Below, in pieces: positions 37,629-47,443 of a DNA stretch of 64,000 bases. Numbering within the stretch: the first letter of the stretch is position 1; each line of letters opens with the position of its first letter. The notes beneath the pieces are model-generated. The model saw nothing but the letters and a program-made list of their open reading frames with translations. It ran no database searches and was not told the DNA's origin. Both the position numbers and the translations under genes were made by a program. The DNA comes from Rhizobium sp. AAP43 (GTDB taxonomy: Bacteria > Pseudomonadota > Alphaproteobacteria > Rhizobiales > Rhizobiaceae): positions 62,001 to 126,000 of the forward strand of contig NZ_LJHS01000044.1 of assembly GCF_001296045.1 (NCBI RefSeq), given 5' to 3'.

Positions 37629-38591
37629 TCACAGCCCGAGGGCGGTCTTGACCGCTGCCTCGCCGGGCTGGCCGTCAAGCGTCTTCACGCCGCTCAGCCA
37701 GCCGTCGAGCACGGCGGGATTGGCCTTCAGCCAGGTGGACGCAGCCTCCTTGGCATCCTTGCCGCCGAGGATCTCGCCCATCAGCACATTTTCCATGCTG
37801 ACATCGAAGGTCAAGTGTTTGAACAGGCTCGCGGCATTCGGGCAGCTTTCGCTCCAGCCCGTGCGCGCCAATGTATAGACTTCAGCACCGCCGAAGTTGG
37901 CGCCGAAATAGGCGTCGCCGCCCGAAAGATAGGTGAGCTTGAAGCGCTCGTTCATCGGATGCGGTGCCCAGGCGAGAAAGACGACGCCCTTGCCCTCCTT
38001 GGAAGCCCGTTCCACCTGGGCCAACATGGCCTGTTCACCCGACTCCACCAGCTCCCAGCCCTTGAGCCCAAATTCGCCGGCATCGATCATCTTCTGTATA
38101 TTTGCATTGGCCGGAGCACCGGGCTCGATGCCGTAGATCTTGGAATCAAATTCGTCTGCATGGGCCGCGAGATCGGCAAAGTCCTTGATGCCCTTGTCGG
38201 CCGTCACGGTTGGAACCGCGAGCGTGAACTTTGCGCCGACAAGGTTCTTCGTCACCACCTCGACGGCCTTGGCGGCGTTGAGATCGTCGATAAAGGCCTG
38301 CTGGGCCGGCATCCAGTTGCCGAGGAACACATCGATCTCACCGTTTTTCATCGACTGGTAGCCGATTGGCACTGAGAGCGTCTTGACCTCCGGCTCGTAG
38401 CCGAGCGCTTCAAGCAGAACTGCAGCAACGGCATTGGTGGCGGTGATATCGGTCCAGCCGGGATCGGAGAGGCGGATCGCCTTGCAGCTCGCAGCATCGT
38501 CAGCCAGCGCGACGGAGCTGCTCAGTGCCGTCATGGTGATGGCGACAATGCCCGTCAGCCAGGTGGCTGGCTTTGTTGTTGTCCTGGTCAT
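37629..38591 (-). CDS. choX: choline ABC transporter substrate-binding protein
   Basis: 320 residues with a cleavable signal peptide ending SSSVALA|DD. Binding-site features of ChoX are visible: Trp in LSDPGWTD, Trp in FLGNWMPAQ, Tyr and Asn in SKIYGIEPGAPANANI and Trp in FLAWAPHPM, plus two cysteines (AASCKAI and ESCPNAAS) positioned for the known disulfide. The start at 38591 (MTRTTTKPATW) is clear; the frame upstream to 39716 is antisense to the LysR gene. The ATPase and permease (choV, choW) are not adjacent, so this protein must work with subunits encoded elsewhere. Confidence 0.94.
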   Translation of the reverse strand: MTRTTTKPATWLTGIVAITMTALSSSVALADDAASCKAIRLSDPGWTDITATNAVAAVLLEALGYEPEVKTLSVPIGYQSMKNGEIDVFLGNWMPAQQAFIDDLNAAKAVEVVTKNLVGAKFTLAVPTVTADKGIKDFADLAAHADEFDSKIYGIEPGAPANANIQKMIDAGEFGLKGWELVESGEQAMLAQVERASKEGKGVVFLAWAPHPMNERFKLTYLSGGDAYFGANFGGAEVYTLARTGWSESCPNAASLFKHLTFDVSMENVLMGEILGGKDAKEAASTWLKANPAVLDGWLSGVKTLDGQPGEAAVKTALGL

Positions 38592-38690
38592 GCTGTTCCC
38601 CTCTCTAATGCTATTGGTTATGCTTATTGAAATTCGCAAGGTATCACCTGTGAAGTCGGAGAATTTTGATGCTTGGTATAAGTCAGCCTT
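38592..38690. promoter_or_regulatory. divergent regulatory region of choX-betC and the LysR gene
   Basis: 99 bp, A/T-rich. Two imperfect repeats with CTT and AAG ends, CTTATTGAAATTCGCAAG (38623-38640) and CTTGGTATAAG (38672-38682), are candidate LysR contacts. The exact operator and promoters are not certain. Confidence 0.4.
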
Positions 38691-39623
38691 ATGTCTGATG
38701 CGCCTGTCGATCTCGGCTGGATGCGGTTGCTGGTTGAAGTGGACCGGCGTGGATCCTTGTCGGCCGCAGCCGAGGCCATGGGCCTCAGTCAGCCTGCTGT
38801 GAGTTACCAGATCAGGACGCTGGAGCAGCGTTTCGGTTGCGCCCTTTTGTTGCGTCTGCATCGGGGTGTCCGCTTCACAGAAGATGGCCGCCGCTTGCTG
38901 GCTGTCGCCATACGGACGGTTGAAGAGGTCGACGGGTTGGAGCGGGCGATCAAAGCGGCCCGCCGCCGTCCGGCAGTTCGCCTGACCACCGACTATGCCT
39001 TCTCGGGATTGTGGCTCATTCCGCGCATGCAGGCGTTCCGGCTGCAGAATCCGGATGTTGACCTCCAGATCGTCGCGTCGCAACGGCTGGGTAGCCACTG
39101 GCGCGACACGGCGGATGTGGCCGTTGCCTTCGGCCACAGATCCACTTTCGAGGAAGGCGCCAAGCTGCTGATGCCGGAAAAGGTCGTGCCGGTCTGCGCC
39201 CCGTCGATAAGGGCACGTCTGCAGCAAGGTGTTTCCGATGGCCTGGATATGGTCCCGCGCATACACCTTGACGCCGATCCGTCGTCGCCCTGGCTCGACT
39301 GGCCAGCCTATGTGGCTGAAAGCGGGATTGGTGGAAACCTTGGGCATGCCGCCGGCGACCTGCGGTTCAATACTTATTCCATGGTGATCCAGGCAGCCCT
39401 CGGCGGCCAGGGCGTGGCGCTTGGCTGGCTGGGTGTCGTCGACCAACTGCTCGAGGCCGGTCTGCTGGTCGTGGCCGGTGCTGAGGTCGAGGTTCCCGAT
39501 CGTGGCTACTGGTTGATTGCCGCGAACGAATCGTCCCCAACCGCGCAGCTTGCGCGCTGGTTGGAGGCCGAAAGTGGGGTCGGCTGGCGCCGGGATGAGC
39601 GTTCGGAGACTGCCGTCAGATGA
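38691..39623 (+). CDS. LysR-type choline-sulfate utilisation regulator
   Basis: 310 residues. N-terminal winged helix typical of LysR ([41 protein letters not shown]), then an effector domain beginning [18 protein letters not shown], which matches the choline-sulfate regulator group (TIGR03418). Divergent position next to choX-betC supports the role directly. The inducer is expected to be choline or choline sulfate. Its 3' end overlaps the convergent rsmA by eight bases. Confidence 0.93.
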   Translation: MSDAPVDLGWMRLLVEVDRRGSLSAAAEAMGLSQPAVSYQIRTLEQRFGCALLLRLHRGVRFTEDGRRLLAVAIRTVEEVDGLERAIKAARRRPAVRLTTDYAFSGLWLIPRMQAFRLQNPDVDLQIVASQRLGSHWRDTADVAVAFGHRSTFEEGAKLLMPEKVVPVCAPSIRARLQQGVSDGLDMVPRIHLDADPSSPWLDWPAYVAESGIGGNLGHAAGDLRFNTYSMVIQAALGGQGVALGWLGVVDQLLEAGLLVVAGAEVEVPDRGYWLIAANESSPTAQLARWLEAESGVGWRRDERSETAVR

Positions 39624-40443
39624 GGTTGGCGAGCCGAACGAATTCCTCGACGCTGAGCGTCTCGGCCCGTCGCTGCGGGTCAATCTCGGCCTTGGCCAGG
39701 AGCGCCTCGCCGCCAACCGGTTTCAGGCTTTGCCTGAGCATCTTTCGCCTCTGCCCGAAGGCGGCATGGGTGATGCGCTCCAGCTTGTCCTGATCGCAGG
39801 GCATTGGCGTCGCCCGCGGCACGAGATGGACCACCGTTGAGGTCACCTTCGGCGGCGGGGTGAAGGCCTGCGGTGGGATGTCGAAGGCCATATAGGCTTC
39901 GGTGCGCCAGCCGCAGAGCACGCCCAGGCGGCCATAATGGTTGTCATCCTCGCCAGCCACGATCCTCTGGCCTACTTCCTTCTGGAACATCAGCGTCAGC
40001 GATTGCCAGAAGGGTGGCCATTGCCGGGGCGAGAGCCAGTTCACCAGCAGTTGCGTACCGACATTGTATGGCAGGTTGGCGATGATCTTGACAGGTCGAC
40101 CCTCGGCAAGCGTTTCGAAGTCGGTCTTCAGCGCGTCGCCCTCGATGACTTCGAGGCGGCCGGGATAATGTGCTTCGATCTCGGCCAGTGCCGGCAGGCA
40201 GCGCGGATCGCGCTCGACGGCGATGACCTTCTTTGCGCCAAGTGCGAGAATTGCGCGGGTCAGACCGCCAGGGCCGGGACCGACCTCGAAGACAACGGTG
40301 TCCTCAAGCGATCCGGCGGTGCGGGCGACCTTCTGCGTCAGGTTGAGGTCGAGCAGGAAGTTCTGGCCGAGCGCCTTTTTGGCATCCAGACCATGACGCG
40401 CGATCACGTCTCTGAGCGGCGGCAGTCCATCAAGAGCGGCCAT
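39616..40443 (-). CDS. rsmA: 16S rRNA (adenine(1518)-N6/adenine(1519)-N6)-dimethyltransferase
   Basis: 275 residues, KsgA family; dimethylates two adenines near the 3' end of 16S rRNA. AdoMet motif [16 protein letters not shown], the acidic residue of motif II (VIAVERD) and the catalytic NLPYN are visible. The start overlaps the pdxA stop by one base (TGATG), so translation is coupled. It is the last gene of the lptF to rsmA row. Confidence 0.96.
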   Translation of the reverse strand: MAALDGLPPLRDVIARHGLDAKKALGQNFLLDLNLTQKVARTAGSLEDTVVFEVGPGPGGLTRAILALGAKKVIAVERDPRCLPALAEIEAHYPGRLEVIEGDALKTDFETLAEGRPVKIIANLPYNVGTQLLVNWLSPRQWPPFWQSLTLMFQKEVGQRIVAGEDDNHYGRLGVLCGWRTEAYMAFDIPPQAFTPPPKVTSTVVHLVPRATPMPCDQDKLERITHAAFGQRRKMLRQSLKPVGGEALLAKAEIDPQRRAETLSVEEFVRLANLI

Positions 40444-41459
40444 CAGGTCTCCACCGCCTGCGTTGTCATCTGGTCGGCCATGCGCAGCGCCGCAACGAGG
40501 CTGTCTTCTTTGGCAAGCCCGCTCCCGGCGATGCCGAAGGCGGTGCCGTGGTCTGGCGATGTCCTGACGAAGGGCAGGCCGAGCGTGACATTGACGCTAT
40601 CGTCGAAACCCAGCGCCTTGGCAGGGATCAGGGCCTGATCGTGATACATGCAGATGGCCACATCGTATCGGCTGCGGGCGTCGTCGTGGAACATGGTGTC
40701 GGCCGGCAGCGGGCCAAACGCATCGATGCCCTCGTCGCGGACGCGTCGGATGGCAGGATGGATGATGGACGCGTCTTCGGAGCCGATCGCCCCGCCTTCG
40801 CCGGCATGCGGATTGAGCCCGGCAACTGCCAGCCTGGGTGTAGCAAGGCCAAAGCGGTTTTTCAGGTCCCTGGCGACGATCCGGCATGTCTGGGCAATCA
40901 GATCGGCCGACAGGGCAGCCGATACGTCCCGGATCGGAATATGGATGGTCACGGGCACGGCACGCAACTTCGGACCCGCCAACATCATCACGGGCACCAC
41001 GGGTTTCCCTGTTCTGCGAGCCGCGAGGTCTGCGAGAAACTCCGTATGTCCGGGGAACTGGAAACCGGCCTCGTAGAGGACCGACTTGGCAATCGGATTG
41101 GTCACCACTGCGCGCACATCGCCATCGAAGCAGGCAGAAACGGCCTTCTCGATGGATGCGATCGTCCCCCGCGCATAAGCGACATGCGGCTCTCCTGCGA
41201 GAACCGCGACACCGGCCGGAACCGGCAACACGGGAAGCGCTGACTGAAAGACTTCAGATGCATGGGCGAAATCCGTCTCGCTGACGGGTACGACCATATC
41301 CAGCATGCGGGCGCGCACGCGAAGCACTTCAGGATCACCAATCACGATGAAGGGCGGAAGCGAAAGCTCCTTACGCCTCTGCCACGCACGAAGCGTTACA
41401 TCAGGCCCTATGCCTGCGGGGTCACCCTGGGTGAGGGCGAGGGGAAGGGCGTTGCTCAT
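40443..41459 (-). CDS. pdxA: 4-hydroxythreonine-4-phosphate dehydrogenase
   Basis: 338 residues; pyridoxal phosphate synthesis, DXP-dependent branch. [13 protein letters not shown] at the N-terminus, [11 protein letters not shown] with a metal-binding His, and [15 protein letters not shown] near the C-terminus are PdxA signatures. The start at 41459 ([13 protein letters not shown]) is the family start. It follows the SurA-like gene by 19 bp, an arrangement (surA-pdxA-ksgA) shared with many Proteobacteria. Confidence 0.96.
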   Translation of the reverse strand: MSNALPLALTQGDPAGIGPDVTLRAWQRRKELSLPPFIVIGDPEVLRVRARMLDMVVPVSETDFAHASEVFQSALPVLPVPAGVAVLAGEPHVAYARGTIASIEKAVSACFDGDVRAVVTNPIAKSVLYEAGFQFPGHTEFLADLAARRTGKPVVPVMMLAGPKLRAVPVTIHIPIRDVSAALSADLIAQTCRIVARDLKNRFGLATPRLAVAGLNPHAGEGGAIGSEDASIIHPAIRRVRDEGIDAFGPLPADTMFHDDARSRYDVAICMYHDQALIPAKALGFDDSVNVTLGLPFVRTSPDHGTAFGIAGSGLAKEDSLVAALRMADQMTTQAVET

Positions 41460-41478
41460 TCGGAGGACATTCCCCCGA

Positions 41479-42426
41479 TCACTGCAGGACGATCTGGGCT
41501 TTGGCGCGCAGTTCTTCGAGATATTTCTTGGAGTTCGGGTTCTCGCCGCCCTGTTCCTCCTTGCCGAGGTCTTCGGCACGGAACACCATTTCAGCCGCCA
41601 CGTCGTCAGAAACCTGGCGCTGGTTGCAGATGGCGAGATATTCGACGCCACGGTCAGTGACGCGCGTGCCGGTCGTGCCACCATTCGCCTTTTCGATCAG
41701 CGGCTTCCATTCCGGCGGCAGTTCCGGCTCCATTACGCGGCCGAGATTGCGGATCGAGACATCGCGGTAGTTCTTGGCAAATTCCATCGCCTGATCGCAG
41801 CCGGGGAAAGACGCGCGGGACTTTTCCGCCTCCGACTTGCGCTTGCCGGCAATGCCCTTCTTGGAGGCCGGTACCACGAAGATGACCTGCTTCAGGAAGT
41901 ATTCTGTCGTCACCGGCTTCTGCTTGTTCTCCAGAAGGCGCGTCACGAGATCCTGGTTCGACATCTTGCCGCGCGAGCCGGCGCCATAACGGGCACTGAC
42001 CAGCCTTGGCCAGCTCATGGAAATGGCGATGAAGGACTTGAAGTGGGCAGCGCCGACGCCCGCCTGGTCGAGAATGCCGTTCAGCTGCTTGGCCGTCATC
42101 TTGTTCGACGAGGCGAAGCGCTCGAAGGACTGATCCACTTCGGCAGTCGAAACGGACATGCCGATACGGGCGATCTCTTCGCGCTTCAGCGCCTCCTCAA
42201 CGAGCTGCTCCTTTGCAAGCTTCTGCAGGTTGCCATTGCGGCGCTGGAGCTTGAGGAAGGCCACACGGCGGGACACATCGCCACTGGTGATGGCCGTCTT
42301 GTTGACAACGGCGACAACGGAGGTGGCGGCCATGGCAGGCGCTTCAACCGCAATCGGTGCGCTCAGCAAGGCCAATGCGATCAGTCCAGCGAGTGCGGAA
42401 CGCGAGCCATTTTTTGCTTCAGCCAT
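41479..42426 (-). CDS. SurA-like periplasmic chaperone/peptidyl-prolyl isomerase
   Basis: 315 residues. A signal peptide ([23 protein letters not shown]) precedes the SurA N-terminal chaperone fold ([24 protein letters not shown]), then a degenerate parvulin-like segment ([20 protein letters not shown] to [12 protein letters not shown]). Rhizobial members of this family keep the chaperone part but have weak PPIase motifs, so isomerase activity is doubtful. The start at 42426 has AGGGAGGA upstream. It sits between lptD and pdxA, where surA lies in E. coli, which supports a role in outer-membrane protein folding. Confidence 0.88.
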   Translation of the reverse strand: MAEAKNGSRSALAGLIALALLSAPIAVEAPAMAATSVVAVVNKTAITSGDVSRRVAFLKLQRRNGNLQKLAKEQLVEEALKREEIARIGMSVSTAEVDQSFERFASSNKMTAKQLNGILDQAGVGAAHFKSFIAISMSWPRLVSARYGAGSRGKMSNQDLVTRLLENKQKPVTTEYFLKQVIFVVPASKKGIAGKRKSEAEKSRASFPGCDQAMEFAKNYRDVSIRNLGRVMEPELPPEWKPLIEKANGGTTGTRVTDRGVEYLAICNQRQVSDDVAAEMVFRAEDLGKEEQGGENPNSKKYLEELRAKAQIVLQ

Positions 42427-42483
42427 CTGAAATCCTCCCTTCGACCGGCTGTGGCGCCGGCGGACGTCGTCATGTCGTAGTAT

Positions 42484-42518
42484 TAAAACCGCCGCACGGA
42501 TTGCACAATCCGTGCGGC
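42484..42518 (-). terminator. hairpin terminator after lptD
   Basis: GCCGCACGGATT (42491-42502), a 4-nt loop and AATCCGTGCGGC (42507-42518), followed on the minus strand by GGTTTTAAT. A 12-bp stem with a short U-tract; it may be partial, letting some transcripts reach the SurA-like gene. Confidence 0.75.
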
Positions 42519-42547
42519 GAAACAATGGCCCGACGATGCGGACGAGG

Positions 42548-44848
42548 TCATTCGAACGATGTATCGCTCAAATTGATTTCGCCGAGCGTCCGGAATACCA
42601 GCTTGCCGCCGATGGTCCAGTCGTTGGCGGTTTCGGCATTCGGATCGTACTTGTCGGTGTAACCGATCGAGAATGTCGTACACTCGTCTTCGTAGGAAAT
42701 GCCGACGCTGCGGCGGTTGAAGCTGTTGGCGTCGATATCGTAATTGACCGAGCCGAACACCGACCAGGTTTCGTTCAGCTTGACGGTAGACTTGCTGCTG
42801 ACGGTCTGGTTGTCCTCATCGAAGCCATAGTCAGGCTGGGCCGCAACCTGGGTAAAGGTCAGGCTCGTCGTCATGCGGTTCGTCGAATAGGACGCGCCGA
42901 TATCTGTGCGCTGGACTTCGAGTGTCTTTTCGTCCAGCCGGACACTTGCGCTGGCAGAAATTCCCATCGGAAGGTCGATCCCGGCCATGGCGACATAGTC
43001 GGAGACATCTGTTTCCAGACCCGAATAGGCGCCTGCATAAACCAGGTCGTCCGTCGCATACGAGTTCTGACCCGCCAGATGATAGGACTGACCGACAATG
43101 GCACGCAGGCCGACGCCGTTGTCGAAGCTGCCGGTGTAGCGCATGCCGACATTGGCACGCGTACCACCTTCGACGCGGTCGAAGCCCGAGAACTTGTCGC
43201 GATCGAAGAGATTAGTCGCATCAAAGACCATGCTTTGTGCGTCTTCGTTCGGCAGGCCGCCGGCCAGAACCTCGTCATTGCGCATGTAGATCTGCGCAAT
43301 CGGTTCGATGATATGGGTGCTGTTGCCGGCTGTGATCAGCCAGGGATAGCGTGCTTCAACACCGGCCGTCAGCATGTGCCGGGTCGGGGCGTCGTTCGAG
43401 GTGAAGTCACCGGAGTAGCTGCCCGGCGCATCCATCGAAAGCCCGTAGGCATCGCCGCGCGCGGCGAGCAGCGGCGTGATCTGCAAGCCGCCCGGCGCAT
43501 CATAGGTCCGCTGCCATTCAACTTCGCCCGTCAGGCGGTTCATATTGCCCTTGAGGCCGGAAAGCCCTGCGGACGAGAAGCGCGACAGCGACGTGAAGTT
43601 GAGCGTGCCGGAGAGCTGGCCGCCGGCAACCAGTTCAGGCGCGTAGTAGCTGTAGTCGATCGTCGGCAGGACCGTTGCCTGCTTCTTTTCGGCTTCGCTA
43701 TTCAGATCGGCATCCTGGATGTCGAAATAGTAGCCGCGCATGTCGAAGAAATTCCGCTCGCCGACACCGGTCAGATAGACGACGTTGGTATTGGTCGAAC
43801 TGCTGTGATCTTCGATGCCATATGTACGTGCGAAATTGTTGTCCGACTGGAACATCACGTCCCAGCCAAACGCCCAGCGCGAATTGATCTTGAAGTCGCC
43901 CTTGGTGGCGATCATGCCGCGGAAATCCTGGTCGGCATCGCTGGTGCCAGCGGTAAAGCCTTCCGTATCCATCTGGCTGATGCCGGCGACACGAATATTG
44001 GCATCGCCCTTCTCAAAGCGCTGACGGACCTCGCCTTCGAGCAAAACGCCCTGGCTGGTGTAACCGGTCGCCGTGATCGTCGCATCCCGGTCGGGCGCAA
44101 TGGCAACATAGTAGGGAACCGCAATGCCGAAACCGAGTTTCTCGGCGGAGCGGAATTCAGGAAACAGGAAGCCGGACTTCCGCTTCACCGTATTATCCGG
44201 CACCACGATGAAAGGCAGCGTTGCGATCGAATGGCCGAAGAGTTCGAAACGTGCCTTTTCCAGGCGGATCGTTTTTTTCTCGCCATCCTGGATGACGCGC
44301 TCTGCCTTGACCTGCCAGATTGGCGGCTTCGACGGATTTTCCGCGCAGGGCAGGCAGGCTGTGTAGACGCCCTTGTGCAGGATCATCTGGGTGCCGCCGA
44401 CGCGCTCGGCCGATTCCGCCACGAGGCGGGTATTGTCATTGGTTTCGATGCGCAGGGCGCGCAGGAATCCGTCCGAGAAGTTGTCGGTAACATCGAGGGA
44501 ATCCGCATAGACGCGGTTACCCGTCGGCTCGACAAGTTCGATATTCCCGGCCGCGGTCACTCGGCCGGTCTTCTGGTCGTAAACGACCTGGCGCGCCACC
44601 ATCTGGTAACCGCCGTAATTGATTTGCACTGCGCCATTGGCGATCACACGCTCGGCGTCGCGATCGTAGACGAGTTCATTGGCTGCCAGAAGCAGCTTTG
44701 CATCTTCAGAAACATCAGCACTTACAGGGGACTGCTGAGCGGTCTGGGCAAATGCTGCAGGGGCAGTGAGCGACAAGGCGCACACCGCAACACTGGTCAG
44801 CAAGGCTACCGAGAGCCGCCTGATATTCCTGCGGTCACTTACCGCCAC
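42548..44848 (-). CDS. lptD: LPS-assembly protein LptD
   Basis: 766 residues; the outer-membrane barrel that inserts LPS. A signal peptide (LLTSVAVCALSLTAPAAFA) is followed by an OstA/LptA-like jellyroll (about 50-170; ANELVYDRDAERVIANGAVQI) and a C-terminal beta-barrel. Cysteines in TACLPCAENPSKPP and in EDECTTFSIGY could form the barrel-jellyroll disulfide. GTG 44848 is chosen: AAGGAGG lies seven bases upstream and the codon overlaps the lptG stop (TAGTG). A longer frame to 44914 lacks these features. Confidence 0.94.
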   Translation of the reverse strand: MAVSDRRNIRRLSVALLTSVAVCALSLTAPAAFAQTAQQSPVSADVSEDAKLLLAANELVYDRDAERVIANGAVQINYGGYQMVARQVVYDQKTGRVTAAGNIELVEPTGNRVYADSLDVTDNFSDGFLRALRIETNDNTRLVAESAERVGGTQMILHKGVYTACLPCAENPSKPPIWQVKAERVIQDGEKKTIRLEKARFELFGHSIATLPFIVVPDNTVKRKSGFLFPEFRSAEKLGFGIAVPYYVAIAPDRDATITATGYTSQGVLLEGEVRQRFEKGDANIRVAGISQMDTEGFTAGTSDADQDFRGMIATKGDFKINSRWAFGWDVMFQSDNNFARTYGIEDHSSSTNTNVVYLTGVGERNFFDMRGYYFDIQDADLNSEAEKKQATVLPTIDYSYYAPELVAGGQLSGTLNFTSLSRFSSAGLSGLKGNMNRLTGEVEWQRTYDAPGGLQITPLLAARGDAYGLSMDAPGSYSGDFTSNDAPTRHMLTAGVEARYPWLITAGNSTHIIEPIAQIYMRNDEVLAGGLPNEDAQSMVFDATNLFDRDKFSGFDRVEGGTRANVGMRYTGSFDNGVGLRAIVGQSYHLAGQNSYATDDLVYAGAYSGLETDVSDYVAMAGIDLPMGISASASVRLDEKTLEVQRTDIGASYSTNRMTTSLTFTQVAAQPDYGFDEDNQTVSSKSTVKLNETWSVFGSVNYDIDANSFNRRSVGISYEDECTTFSIGYTDKYDPNAETANDWTIGGKLVFRTLGEINLSDTSFE

Positions 44849-45930
44849 TAACCGTCCTCCTTGTGAAGCAGAATCGTTGCCCCCAATGCCATGGCTACGA
44901 CAACTGGTACCCATGCTGCAATATAGGGCGGCATCACACCGCTGCTTCCGAATGCCCTGACCAGCACCGTGACAACATAAAGCACGAAGCCAGACAGGAT
45001 TCCACCGAGAATAACCGACCGGGATTGGTTGATACGGCTAAATTTCAGCGAAACGGTTGCAGCGATGAGTGTCATTGCCACCATCAGAAATGGCAGTGAC
45101 AAAAGGGAATGAAACTGCGTTTCGAGTGCATAAGTGGACACGCCAAAGGAGCGAGCCACTTCGATTTTGTTAAAAAGATCATAAAAAGCAACGCTCTCTG
45201 GCTGCACCAGTCGCTGCTGTACGAACTCGGCATTGAGGTTGGTCGGAACCTTCGCCTCGGGAAGTCGCGTCTGGATCTCGCCAGGCCGCGTTTCGAGAAC
45301 GTCGGTAAGGTTCCAGTAACCATCTTCCAACTTTGCCGACCGCGCGTCCTGTCGGAGCGCAATCCGGCCGTCCGGATCGAAGTGCAGGAGCACCGGTTCA
45401 ACGAGGAGCGCGCCATCTTCAAGCACGGACCGGGCGCCAATGGCGACATCTGTTTTCCCGCTCGTTTGCCGCAGCCACGGAATCGGTGCTGGTTTGGTTC
45501 TGCCGGCAGTCTCACGCCAGCTGGCCTCGACTTCCGTGCCCTGGCGTTTGCCCCAGGCCGCAAGCGGATTGATCACCAGTGTGGTCGCAAGACCAACCAG
45601 AATGGCGCCGATCAGGAAGGGTGCCATGAACTGCCAGACAGAAATGCCGGCGGCACGCGCCACGACGAGTTCAGACTTGCGGTTCAGCCCGATCAGCGTT
45701 GCCATGCCGACAAACAAGCCGATGAAGGGAATGGTTTGCTGCAGGATCAGCGGTAGCCGAAGCGCGGTGAGATAAAGCACGCCTGTGACCGTGTAACCCG
45801 GCAGATCGGCATAGCGCGACGACGTCTCGGTAAAATCGATCAGAAACGTGATGCAAACCACACCGACGAGGAACCAGGCCATCATCGTGATGTAGCGACG
45901 GAAGAAATAGAGGCCGAGAGTCCGGATCAT
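44848..45930 (-). CDS. lptG: LPS export permease LptG
   Basis: 360 residues with the YjgP/YjgQ plan: TMs 1-3 near the N-terminus (MIRTLGLYFFRRYITMMAWFLVG start), a periplasmic beta-jellyroll (about 135-265), then TMs 4-6 ending PPYIAAWVPVVVAMALGATILLHKEDG. Start and stop overlap with lptF (four bases) and lptD (one base). It forms the inner-membrane half-pair with LptF; the ATPase LptB is not in the window. Confidence 0.95.
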   Translation of the reverse strand: MIRTLGLYFFRRYITMMAWFLVGVVCITFLIDFTETSSRYADLPGYTVTGVLYLTALRLPLILQQTIPFIGLFVGMATLIGLNRKSELVVARAAGISVWQFMAPFLIGAILVGLATTLVINPLAAWGKRQGTEVEASWRETAGRTKPAPIPWLRQTSGKTDVAIGARSVLEDGALLVEPVLLHFDPDGRIALRQDARSAKLEDGYWNLTDVLETRPGEIQTRLPEAKVPTNLNAEFVQQRLVQPESVAFYDLFNKIEVARSFGVSTYALETQFHSLLSLPFLMVAMTLIAATVSLKFSRINQSRSVILGGILSGFVLYVVTVLVRAFGSSGVMPPYIAAWVPVVVAMALGATILLHKEDG

Positions 45931-47093
45931 GTCGCATGCCCCGCATCTGGGTCGATGCGTTTGCGCATCGATGCAAAGGCGCGGGCAACGCCTTCCGTGA
46001 GGAAGCGCGGCAGCTGCGGTCTCTTGTTCAGCCGGAGAAAGATGAAGGAGATGATGCCGGCGGAAATCGGGATGGCGTACTGAACCAGAACGAAGCTGGC
46101 TGAATCTTCGGCGAGCGACGTCGCATAATTCGACATCCAGAAAACACCCAGCGCGAGCACCAGCGTCAGCGCCATCGGATGCAGTCGGGCTTCCCGATGC
46201 GAACGCGCGTCTCCACAGATGACCAGCGAGATCAGGATAAAGACGGCCGGAAACAGGCTGCTGCTCAGGCGTCTGTGCAGTTCCGCCCGATAGTCGCCCG
46301 GCTTGCGGCGATATTGTTCGTCCAGCGGGTCCGGATCGAGCAGAAAGCCGAGATCGCGGTCCTTGGCTCCGTAACGGGCCTGGCCACGTTCCTCGGACAG
46401 TTCAGACAGATCGAAAGCGTAGGAATCGAACCGAATGACGGTAACATCGCCATTCGGTGCCTTACGCTGCACTTCGCCATCCTGCATCACGAGCGCCTTG
46501 CCGTCTTCTTCGACGGCGCCTTCCCGCGCGTAATAAATCAGTTCGGATTCCGGATCGCGAGAATCCGCGATCAACAGACCCTTCAGTCCGCGTCCGGCCT
46601 GGCGTTCGGTGATCTGCACGTAGAGCCCGGGCTCCACCTGGCGAAAGCTGCGTTCCTCGATGACGGAGGACAGAAGATCGGCATAGGCGGTCGCGATCAT
46701 GTCGCGCACGCTGACGCGCATGGCCGGCTCGACGAAACCGACCATGCCGAAGGTGAAGACACTGAGAACCACGCCGAGCGTGATCAGCGGCCTGTTGATG
46801 ATGCTGCGCGGGGCGCCTGCCGCATCAATCACGGCCAGTTCGGAATCATTGTTCATCGTCGTCAGGGTCTGCGTCACGCCAATAACCAGCGCGAATGGCA
46901 GAACCGTCGAGACGAGGGTCGGCAGGATCATCGTCGCGAGGATCATGAACGAGCCAACTGATTGGCCGCTGTCCGTCACGAGGTTGATTCGCTGCAGAAC
47001 CTGCGTCGTCCAGATGATGGCCAGCACCGGCAGAAGAGCCGTGAGGAACATCAGCAGGACACGCTTCACAATGTATTTTTCGAGTATCTTCAT
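45927..47093 (-). CDS. lptF: LPS export permease LptF
   Basis: 388 residues, YjgP/YjgQ family: MKILEKYIVKRVLLMFLTALLPVLAIIWTTQ start, MPFALVIGVTQTL-type second and third TMs, a periplasmic domain (about 125-270), then three TMs. It is distinguished from LptG by order and by the N-terminal sequence. First gene of the minus-strand LPS row, overlapping lptG by four bases. Confidence 0.94.
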   Translation of the reverse strand: MKILEKYIVKRVLLMFLTALLPVLAIIWTTQVLQRINLVTDSGQSVGSFMILATMILPTLVSTVLPFALVIGVTQTLTTMNNDSELAVIDAAGAPRSIINRPLITLGVVLSVFTFGMVGFVEPAMRVSVRDMIATAYADLLSSVIEERSFRQVEPGLYVQITERQAGRGLKGLLIADSRDPESELIYYAREGAVEEDGKALVMQDGEVQRKAPNGDVTVIRFDSYAFDLSELSEERGQARYGAKDRDLGFLLDPDPLDEQYRRKPGDYRAELHRRLSSSLFPAVFILISLVICGDARSHREARLHPMALTLVLALGVFWMSNYATSLAEDSASFVLVQYAIPISAGIISFIFLRLNKRPQLPRFLTEGVARAFASMRKRIDPDAGHAT

Positions 47094-47443
47094 ACAGTTT
47101 CCCGGGCGGCCTGATCTCCGGTGGGAGGGCTCGAGGTTGGTCCTTCTCTACGATGCTTGCGGCGATTTGGCGACCGGTGGCAGCCTTTTTCTCGTGATTG
47201 ATCAGCACAGTTTTTGCTTAACGCGATAAATCTGACACGCTCTTTGAATGCTCTTCCCGAATGGCGCCGAGAGGGGCTTTGATCGCGTATGGCGGACGCT
47301 TGCCGCAATGCGGCGATCGCGGATCGAAGGGCCCCCAACCAGCCGACGCTACGGTGGAAAACCGGACCGAGCCTTGCTATCGCCACTGAAAAGGCCATGA
47401 TCGCGCCACGTTCCGCACGATCTGCAGTTTCATTGGAGAGCTT
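47094..47443. other. divergent lptF-pepA intergenic region
   Basis: 350 bp. It should hold promoters for both genes, but no convincing sigma-70 pair was found. The stretch 47190-47240 is A/T-rich (TTTTTGCTTAACGCGATAAAT) and is the likeliest promoter zone. No gene with coding character was found. Confidence 0.5.

Noticed and set aside
37629..39716. Reading the choX frame as a 695-residue protein
   Set aside because: The extra N-terminal part is antisense to the LysR gene; choX starts at 38591 with a clear signal peptide.
42512..44851. 779-codon plus-strand frame opposite lptD
   Set aside because: Mirror of a genuine LptD gene with a signal peptide and ribosome site; it shows no domain and no upstream signal.
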